Shown here one piece after another: positions 55,878 through 64,000 of a stretch of 64,000 bases of DNA (positions are counted from its first letter, which is position 1; every line of letters begins with the position of its first letter). This DNA is from Diphasiastrum complanatum (taxonomy: Eukaryota > Streptophyta > Lycopodiopsida > Lycopodiales > Lycopodiaceae). Position numbers and translations under genes: made by a program. The notes below the pieces were generated by a model, which saw only the letters and a program-made list of their open reading frames with translations, was not told the origin of the DNA and did no database searches. The stretch spans positions 34,964,585 through 35,028,584 of the forward strand of contig CM055102.1 in the NCBI GenBank assembly GCA_029204225.1, in the 5' to 3' direction.

Positions 55878-56142
55878 TATACACACATACATATATTCAC
55901 GAAAATCAGAAAAAATATGCAACTTGACCAAAAAAATCAATACACCATGCCCAATTTTTTTTTAACTTTAGATTAAAAAGATTTAATTTTTTTTTCAATA
56001 AAACCTAAAATTTAAAAAAATTTCACACAAACAAAATACACAAATATTTATGGTGTTTTAATAGTCTAAATTGACTTTCCTGAAGATAACTCGTAGAATA
56101 CATCTGATGCTAGTTACACTAAATCCACAAATTTTGAAAGCA

Positions 56143-56147
<5 letters not shown>

Positions 56148-56183
<36 letters not shown>
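56148..56183 (+). repeat. (CA)n microsatellite 2
   Basis: The CA run of the second direct unit, followed by ATGTATATACATACACATAC and an ACACACGTGTGTGT palindrome at about 56,203-56,217. Confidence 0.9.
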
Positions 56184-56187
<4 letters not shown>

Positions 56188-56519
56188 TATACATACACAT
56201 ACACACACGTGTGTGTGTATATGTGTATGTGTATTTGTAAGTATATACACATGTGTGTGTGTGTGTGTGTATTTTTAGAGTTTTCAAAATTTGTGGATTT
56301 AGTGTAACTAGCATAAGATGTATTCTATGAGTTATCTTCAGGAAAGTCAATTTAGACTATTAAAACACCATAAATCTTTGTGTATTTTGTTCATGTGATT
56401 TTTTTTTAAAATTTTAGGTTTTATTAGAAAATTAATTTTTTTTGGACACGGTGTATTGATTTTTTTGGTCAAGTTGCATATTTTTTTTGATTTTTGTGAA
56501 TTTTTTCATGAAAAAGTAT

Positions 56520-56521
<2 letters not shown>

Positions 56522-56585
<64 letters not shown>
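56522..56585 (+). repeat. (CA)n microsatellite 3
   Basis: AC repeat at the outer end of the foldback, followed by ATGTGCGCGCGCG. Confidence 0.95.
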
Positions 56586-56589
<4 letters not shown>

Positions 56590-57400
56590 GCGCGCGCGTT
56601 GATTTGTTTGGGGTTTTCTTAGGTCTTTTGGTGTGGCTTTTGACTCTATTTAGGCTTGTTTCTTATTCAGGTTCGGCCTGGTTTGTTGCATTTTGGTGGT
56701 TTTTGTGTTTACCCGTGTCTTTATTTCTTCACAAGACCTGTTGTTTTTTGTTTTTTATACTACTTTGGACAAGTCTCATGGCTTCTTGTGGTGTTTCGAT
56801 TGTTTACTCAGTTAGTTTATGTAGTTGCTATTGTGCTACAATTTTACTTTGTTGTAGTTTCCTTTTACCTTGCTCGTGTGATGTTTGAATGGGTTTTCCC
56901 GTGATACAATATCCAAGACTTTACTGGACTTGTCACTAGTTTACAGTTACGACATTGGTGGGCTTTGTTGTTTATGATACTATCGAAGGTCCTTTCTTAC
57001 ATTTACTACATTACCTTATACTTTCCTCTATTTACATGTTTGTATTTGAGATGTTACGAAAGTGGCTCTTATTGCAGAGACTCGATTTTGTCTTGCTTTA
57101 TGAAAGACAACAAGGGATTGATTACACTATAGTCTATTACTCCCCAACACCTTTGTGTTTCAAGGCAATAATCTGTCGGACTTCAGATTCATGTGCACAA
57201 AGTCATGTAATACCATCAACACCTAATATAATCCCGCAATAAGATGATATGGTATGAATTTCATTATGAGTTTTAATTTTTGCGGTTTCATCAACTGAGG
57301 ATCTACTTCCCCAGTGGCTAGATATATAGTGATATCATCTGTCCATAACGTTGTCGCATCTATATAAAATAGGCACGCATTTGGTAACTATATATTGGCT
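56586..57400. other. Non-coding stretch
   Basis: T-rich DNA with motif-free open frames. Nothing recognised. Confidence 0.4.
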
Positions 57401-57993
57401 CATCAGATGCTTCAACATTGGGTAATTGTGAAAGATGATCGGCCAAAAAATATTGTGATCCCTTCCGAGTAACAACTCAAAAGTTGAATTCTAAAAGAAT
57501 CAACATCCATCGTGCAATTCGTCCTGTTTTGCATGGTTTATTCAATAGATAAAAGACAAAAAGCTAGCCTAGCAAATAATGAAAAATTGTTGAGCAACAT
57601 AGACTATTGCTAATGCTTCTCTGTCAGTCGTGGAATAGTTAACCTCAGTTGGAACCAGCTGGCGGCTTTTGGAAAATCCTTTCCGAATTCTCCAAGTTGC
57701 GTTAAAACAGCACCAACGGCCTACTTACTAGCGTCCGTATGCACATGGAACTCCTTATTATAATCAGGCATGTGAAGAATAGGTGCGGTGACTAAAGCTT
57801 GTTTGAGATCTCCGAATCTGAGTGTTCGTTTATCAAATCTTGCGGTATGGTGAGCATGTTGAATAAGTTGACCGTCAAGGTTATAAAATTGATTAGGCCT
57901 CCATCTGTATGGCCTAGGATCTTGATTTATCTGAGATCCTAAGACGATAGAGCTTGTTCTCATCATTTGGATGATTGCTCGGTGCGAACTCAT
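57400..57993 (-). pseudogene. Gypsy RNase H relic
   Basis: On the minus strand, 'LRFGDLKQALVTAPILHMPD' and 'FHVHTDASK' (57,870-57,721) are the RT-RNase H connection and the first RNase H Asp. The next codons, after a stop, read '[16 protein letters not shown]'. Later pieces in shifting frames resemble the rest of the domain. There are many stops and no LTRs. Confidence 0.75.
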
Positions 57994-58159
57994 CCATAAC
58001 TTCTTCTGGTAGGTTGGCCATGAGAACTAATTTTATTCAGCTTTTTTTTGTTGTTATTTTGTTTTTTGTTCTTTGTTTTTTTTTGGTTGAAAATATTGGG
58101 TTGACAATAGAATGAGATTTTCAATAGAAATTCTATTGAAAATGGTCTGTCAAATTTGA

Positions 58160-58600
58160 GCAGAAGCTCGTCAGATGCAACTATAGTGATAATGTTGGAT
58201 GTAGGGGATATGATGTCGGTTACAGTTTCAAATGCAGTTGTCACTTGTCGAATACAGTTTCGTCAGATGCAACATCAAATGCAACACTGTCAGATGCAAC
58301 ACTATCGGATGCAAGATCGTCCGATGTACTTCGGATAGAAAATCGCCGAACAAAATGTCGTCGGATGGAAAGTCGTTGGATGAAACGTAGATGGGATTTG
58401 TCGGATGCAGCGTCGGATAGAATTTTTAAAACTGGTCGTCGAATGCACGTCGGACGGAATGTCATCGAATACAATGGTTTTGACCAGTCGTCAAATGCCA
58501 TCGTCGGGGATGTAGGTTGTCAGATGCAATTGTCAGACGTAGGTCGTCGGATGTAATCGTCAGAGAGGACTTTTTTGTCTCGTCGTCGGATGTAATTTTT
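58160..58600. repeat. Cluster of GTCGGATG/GTCAGATGCAA motifs
   Basis: Some 25 variants of TCGTCGGATG(T/C)AA and GTCAGATGCAACA are scattered in 440 bp at irregular spacing, some separated by unique bases. An open frame through it (58,245-58,556) is repeat translation. Confidence 0.75.
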
Positions 58601-59837
58601 TAATTTGGGTTGTTGGTTGCAAACATCGATTCAACCAATTGTTCTTCCTCCCCTGAAAAAAATGCAAGAAACGATGGAGAGCGGGAGGGGGGGGGGGTGG
58701 GTTTCTGGAACTATTTGCGGTTGGGTGTTGATCGAATGCAGATCTCAGAGAAGAGATTCAATGCATGCTGGTAGAAAAAGGATGAATGCAAGAACGCATG
58801 CAGGCAAGCAGAGTCACAGAGACTTGAAAAATGTACTATAAGACATGAATCCATGAGCAAGATTGAAGAAGATTATCAGTAGCAGCGGTGCCACTGTTTG
58901 CTGAGATTTCGCTTATCACAGAATCCGTTTGACAATAAGGTCAGCCACGAATGACAATACAATGGTAGTGTAATGGTGATGTACCCCGCCCATCAATCGG
59001 CACATGTACGACCTGATCTTGATCCTAACTGATAATGGTTGCTCAACTTGAATCTAATCTATCAGCATGCGAATGTTTACGTTCTACAGTCTGTTTCAAA
59101 TATTTCTTGGGTTCTTACCGAATGCAGATTATTACTAATTAAAACTAAGCAAAGAGCAGTGGATAGGAATGAAACTAATCCTACTGAAAACATCAGATAG
59201 CAAAACTGAATCTAACTAAGAACTATAAGAACTTACAAAGTGCTTATTACAAATATCACTCAACATGCAAAAACTCCTCAGGGAGTCAAGCACAAAGCAG
59301 CATCAGATTAGAATGACTATGATCTGCCACCAAGCCCTGCATATCTACCTGATTCTAATCACAAAACCAAACTTGAAGAGGAAGAATCAACAAAACACAT
59401 TCATACACATGTACCCAAACTCAATGCATGAAAATGGAGCATAGATTGAAATGCAAATAGAGGGATTTTCAATTATCAGTTCAACAGCATCTCATTACAA
59501 TATCTAGTGCTTGGAAACTTGTGGAGGAGGCCTCTACGAGTTAGTGAATCCATTTCTATCACAATTTGGATTCCACCTCTTACAAGTGAGTGAACCCCAT
59601 TTTATAAAGATTTGGGTTCCACCTCTTACATGATAATAGGAGGCCTCTTTATTAAAAACATAGCACAAGTTGAGAGAGTCTAAATTACTAGCTCCCACAT
59701 GGTTTTCCATCTTTCGGGAATTACCATGGGGCTAGCAAATTGTACAACTAGCACTAGCACTAATAATTCTCGTGCTCTCGGACTCGGCTCTCAACTTTAT
59801 CTCTGCTAGAAGCCCTTTTGAGTGATGAGGCACTGCA
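58601..59837. other. Intergenic, with a dispersed repeat near the right end
   Basis: No gene is seen. At 59,500-59,830 words such as ACTCGGCTCTCA, CTCCCACATGG and GGAATTACCATGGGGCTAG resemble 63,280-63,440 (ACTCGGCTCTCA, CCTACATGG, GGATTCACCATGAGGCT), so a diverged dispersed repeat is present in both places. Confidence 0.45.
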
Positions 59838-60684
59838 TTGACACCTCGGGGCATGGCATCAACTAATAATGCCAAAAATGTCGATTCAAGTTGGTGGGAC
59901 GAATTCTTTGAAGACCAAGAGTCTATACTCATGGATCTAACAACTAATTGTACTACTTTAGAAATGCCATTCTATTGGCCCTCAAAGAGTATTGCAATGA
60001 CTAATGAGGTTTATACTTTTCTTGAGGATATTCTGCAAATGATCTTTGTTCCTTCCAGAGAGATGTATTTGGGAACTCGCATATATCGTCAAAGACAAAA
60101 AGAACTTGCTAGCTTTTGGAAGGGAAATGTACAAGAAATCAAGGTGGGTACAATGGCTGCCACACTTGTAGATGATGATCCTCTTGGCCATCCCTTTTGG
60201 TTATGCAAGGTTGTCGATTTGTCAAAGTCCGAGAATGGAGAGATTGTATCTATTAACGTACATTGGTATCAAACAAAGCATCATGATGCATAAACAAGAA
60301 AATATGTTCCTGAAATGATTGGAACTTCAAATGGTAAAAGAAAACGTCGCGCAACCAAAAATCGGCCCCACATGAGTCACCTTGCCCTTGAGGAAGTTGA
60401 CATTATTGTTTATGATTATGAATTGATGAATTCAGGTTGACTTCGAAAAACAACAAAGGAAATCATTCGTCAAAGGCTACCAGGAAAAGAATGTGTTGTT
60501 GACGTTTGGACCTTCGTCAAGAAAAACAAGGGCATGTGTGGAAGTTGACCTCGGATTGCATGTGGATGAAGATAATGTTTTGATTGATAGTAATGAGGAC
60601 GATGGATCTTCCACTTCTTCACCTTCTAATGATGAGATTGATGATGTTGAATCTGGAGGCATGGACACAGACAAGGAAATCTAA
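59838..60684 (+). pseudogene. Broken open frame of unknown origin
   Basis: A 151-codon frame ('SSWWDEFFEDQESILMDLTT', 'LGHPFWLCKVVDLSKSENGE', 'INVHWYQTKHHDA') is followed in the same direction by 'KYVPEMIGTSNGKRKRR', 'HLALEEVDIIVYDYELM' and an acidic end, separated by several stops. 'FWLCKVVD...VHWY' reads like a small barrel domain such as those in chromatin readers, but the match is weak. It is probably a decayed gene or transposon-borne protein. I do not recognise it. Confidence 0.5.
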
Positions 60685-62303
60685 ATTTTGTATTACAATC
60701 TGCAGAAAATTGGATGAATTATATTACTTGGGCCCTTTTCTAATTTTTGTGTATTGTAACTTCTAGGAAAATTTGTTGAATATTTTAGTTTTTTACATAT
60801 TTTGAAATTTTGTTACAAATTTGTAAAAAAAAAAATGATGTGCTTTTTATGTACTTTTAGTAATGGGTATGATACTATAGGACATTCTTTTTCAAAATGT
60901 GTCAAAAAGTGCCATTATTTAACGTGATTCCAAGAATATTCCTTATAGTTCTCATTTCCACGACATATTGCCCATTTGATACGCAACAATGTTGTATGTA
61001 AAAAGGGCTCTCCATCAAGTATATAGGATGAGCTTGAGTTCCTACCCTAATTAGCACGTGGTGGCCCCTCATTATGAACCTCTAAACATGATTTGCCCCC
61101 ATAATCCAATGAGATGAGAGTGATAGATTGAGCTGGACCACCTTCACTTCTGTATCCCTACAAAATAGGACATGTGTTAACCCTCATGGAGATCGAGGTC
61201 ATGACCCAAATACCTATGCCAAATCATAGTTAAGATATGTACAATTGTGTGGTGGTTGACTTGTTCACAGCCTTGTGATGACATTTAGCATGCAAATTAA
61301 CTAGCTAACATTTATCTATTATTGGCCAATAATAGTAATGGGCGTGAGTGCCTTTTATTACTATGTTAGAGAAATAGGCCAAATTATTATCATACCCTTC
61401 TCTTATTGGATACAAGCTTTGAATTTTTTCTCTCCACCTCTCTCCTATGGCTTGAATCTTTGTTGCTTATTCTAATCTCAACATGACTACCAGCTTATCC
61501 ACTAATGATTTTAGGTTGTTAACATGATTATTTACTGAAGCATCTTCAGCCATTTTGAATGAAAACGTTTTCATTCTCAACTATCAACATGTCATATCTT
61601 GAGTTTCATACAGGCTAATCAAGCTATCACATGCTTCTTTTGATGATTGCCATTTGGCGATTAGACACATGCAAAATATGTGAATAATTTATGTTAACAT
61701 AAATTAGTGCAAAGACTTTTCCATCCCATTCTTCCACTTGGCATTTAAGCCATGGTATCACTTAGCAAAATTGGTCTCCATGACTTCCAAAAGATCTCTT
61801 GAAATTCCATCTTTAGATCAAAATTATTTCTCATCTCGAAATTTCACAAATGAGACCCCTCATCACTAAATCTTTTGATTAGTCTGAGCTATAAAACATT
61901 AGACAACAAATTAAGTGATTGCTACTTTGCTTGAACAGCTATATTTTATGATTGTGTAGACAAGAAATTCAATATCTTTCACATGAAATGATATAATTAT
62001 CAATTCAATTTAGGCCTCTATAAATGTCATACCATTGATTCTTGAGGCAAGAATCAACTACAATTATCAAGAGTAAATTAAAACCATTAGTAGCCACAAA
62101 AGACAATTCTTATAGTCATACTAGTTCTTATAGGTTGAAGTAGTAAAACAACTGATAACTCTCAAGCAAATACCAATGAGAGATTAAACGACGAATTTTA
62201 GCTATGTCTAACTATAGTAGAGGTATTTCCTCAGATACATGGACAAAATCTTTACAAATGACACTCTATGTCAATCATTGTTAATGCTATTGTTGTTGTT
62301 GTT

Positions 62304-62304
<1 letters not shown>
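60685..62304. other. Intergenic, nothing recognised
   Basis: A/T-rich sequence without open frames of interest on either strand. Confidence 0.5.

Positions 62305-62399
<95 letters not shown>
62305..62399 (+). repeat. (CT)n microsatellite
   Basis: 95 bp of CT preceded by (TTG)n-like ATTGTTGTTGTTGTTG. The LINE 3' tail is not present upstream, so it is not counted as a LINE copy. Confidence 0.95.
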
Positions 62400-62401
<2 letters not shown>

Positions 62402-64000
62402 GCATAGTATCTGAAGAAACAAATCATTTCTGGCCACAAAGCTATGATAGCTTTAGAGTTCAAGGCAGAAGAGAAACAAGGGAGCTGCGTGGTCGCGAAC
62501 AGAAAAGCTTTGAGGACCGAAGACATGAAGACGACGGTCAAATGAACACGAACACGAACACAAACATGAACACGATGTTCATAGATTCACTCTGTGAACA
62601 CGACTTTTTCTCTTTTCTTTCTTTTATTGCTTCTGACATTACAGTTCGTTATGGATTATCTTCTTGTTAGAACAGTCAACAATAGAAGCGTTTCTCAGTT
62701 TCAATGTATTTTCCAGTCTGTCAATGGGAGAACGGGTTTGATACTCAGCTACATGCATACACTAGTCATGTAACCATCTACAGCTCAAGAGGATCAACGT
62801 TTCAGAGCAGGGAGCAAACCTACACTAACTATTGAATCAAAGAACAATCAAGAACTAGATTAGCCACTGAAAACAAGATTCAAGAAACAAGAAACAAGAA
62901 CAAGAAACAAGATTCCTAGCAGCATTTTAACAATCTAAGAATCAAGAAACACTCATCACTTGATGCTTAGATTACTCAAGAACAATCAAGAACTGGATTG
63001 TACAGAGATGTGCAAGAATCACACCACAGATCCATCCTACTAAGTTTACTTGAATGCTGGCTCCTACATTAATCCACAAGAAAACAAGAAAGCTAATCCA
63101 CTCTACAAAAGCAGCAAATCTAATCCACTCTATAGTCCACAACCACACACAAAAGGAGGGAAGGGCAAGATCATAAATGCATTACTCAAGAAACAAGCAT
63201 GATCAAGGAGTTCAATGGTTGCACCAAACTCGTGAAGGCTCTCCACTAGAAGTCACCATCAAAAGGTGGCTCACTCTACTTTCTTTAAGAGGGGTCTACT
63301 TGCATTTATTACATTTGCCTAGAAATACTAGTTCCTACATGGTCATTCCCTCTTCTGGGATTCACCATGAGGCTTACACAGTTCTTGCATGTCTTTCCTA
63401 GCTAGTATTTCTCAGCTCTCATACTCGGCTCTCAGTCTTCATTAGTCTCGTCTTCTCAGAGACCTCCTCGGTCTAAGGTGAGAGGTGCTCTTGAGTTGCT
63501 CTGTCCGAGTATCTTGGGGATTCGTCAGAATCAGCCAACATTATCTCACCCCTAATGTGTTGCAGGACCCACTGCAACTCATATTGGACGATAACGCTCC
63601 GCTTTGCATTGGCATCTTCAATCGTCACTTGGAAAAGCGTAGATCCTAGTTCGCTTACATAAAACCAAGTGCTTATTGTCGCCAGTCTTTATCACAAAAA
63701 CTGTTTTCGCAAATTGCCGCAATTGGATTTAGAATGTCTTATTGCTGTAATGGGTTGACATTCTCAAAATTTGCGGAGTTCTCAGCAGCTTCACAATGGT
63801 AGATGAATGAAAATGTGTCCTGGAGATGCTCTACAGAAGACTCTCGTGCAGTAGCTATTCTTCATGCAAAAATCAGTCACACAAAATAGGCGAAGAGAAA
63901 CAAGGAAATAAACAAACGTTATAGATAGTGAGAACTGTATAGCACTTGTCGAACAAAACTTGCATTCATCAACATTGATAATGTACCTTGATAGTTGCAA
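62400..64000. other. Intergenic, low-complexity words and a dispersed repeat
   Basis: It contains AACACGAACACGAACAC (62,543), a CAAGAAACAAGAAACAAG stretch (62,880-62,920) and the repeat shared with 59,500-59,830 (63,280-63,440). No gene was recognised up to the window end. Confidence 0.45.

Noticed and set aside
62305-62399. (CT)n as a fifth LINE copy
   Set aside because: Upstream sequence is a TTG run without the ACATGTA...GACATTAAT tail.

Overview
This window looks like nuclear DNA from a land plant with a large, transposon-rich genome. The evidence is one conserved-looking gene with six spliced exons, a plant-type chromovirus, hAT transposases with a plant-type DUF659 fold, copia LTRs primed by initiator-Met tRNA, and long dinucleotide microsatellites. 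Nothing seen fixes the species. A fern or gymnosperm would fit the composition, but that is a guess. No bacterial operons, rRNA or tRNA genes were seen.

Layout. 1-482: end of a hAT-type element (E1) and its flanking (TA)n. 483-8,509: a small possible MITE, then a cluster of LINE copies that all end in (CT)n: a 5'-truncated copy, a near full-length but frame-broken copy (about 1,724-7,320), and two short derivatives. 9,556-10,584: collapsed gypsy relic. 10,603-12,996: copia-type 5' LTR, primer site and a non-coding interior. 12,997-13,100: a perfect 47-bp inverted repeat. 13,101-14,055: terminal debris of several DNA elements with short palindrome clusters. 14,056-43,535: four copies (E2, E2b, E3, E4) of one large two-gene hAT family in alternating orientation, with (TA)n at each junction. 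E2b is split by a recent chromovirus (21,766-28,183) whose two LTRs look identical and which is flanked by a 5-bp duplication. 43,575-45,870: more palindrome clusters and a degenerate tandem repeat. 45,874-48,807: the only convincing host gene. 48,808-64,000: mostly non-coding, with copia and gypsy relics, a (CA)n-rich foldback, a GTCGGATG-motif cluster and one broken unknown reading frame.

The standout system is the hAT family. E3 (30,917-37,151) appears intact. It has a four-exon transposase gene (minus strand, about 1,336 residues: BED-like finger, DUF659 core, hAT dimerisation region, then a roughly 540-residue proline-rich and acidic tail with two AT-hooks). Convergent to it is a 121-residue basic accessory protein. 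Its ends read ATCATAG and carry dense GGTACC palindromes, and each resolved end touches (TA)n. The LINE family shows a parallel link to (CT)n: every copy ends in it, and the longest copy also begins directly after it. Both families therefore look tied to a particular dinucleotide microsatellite, the LINE by its tail and perhaps its target, and the hAT possibly through AT-hook targeting. Head-to-head E2/E2b and E3/E4 also form kilobase-scale inverted repeats that could give hairpin RNA.
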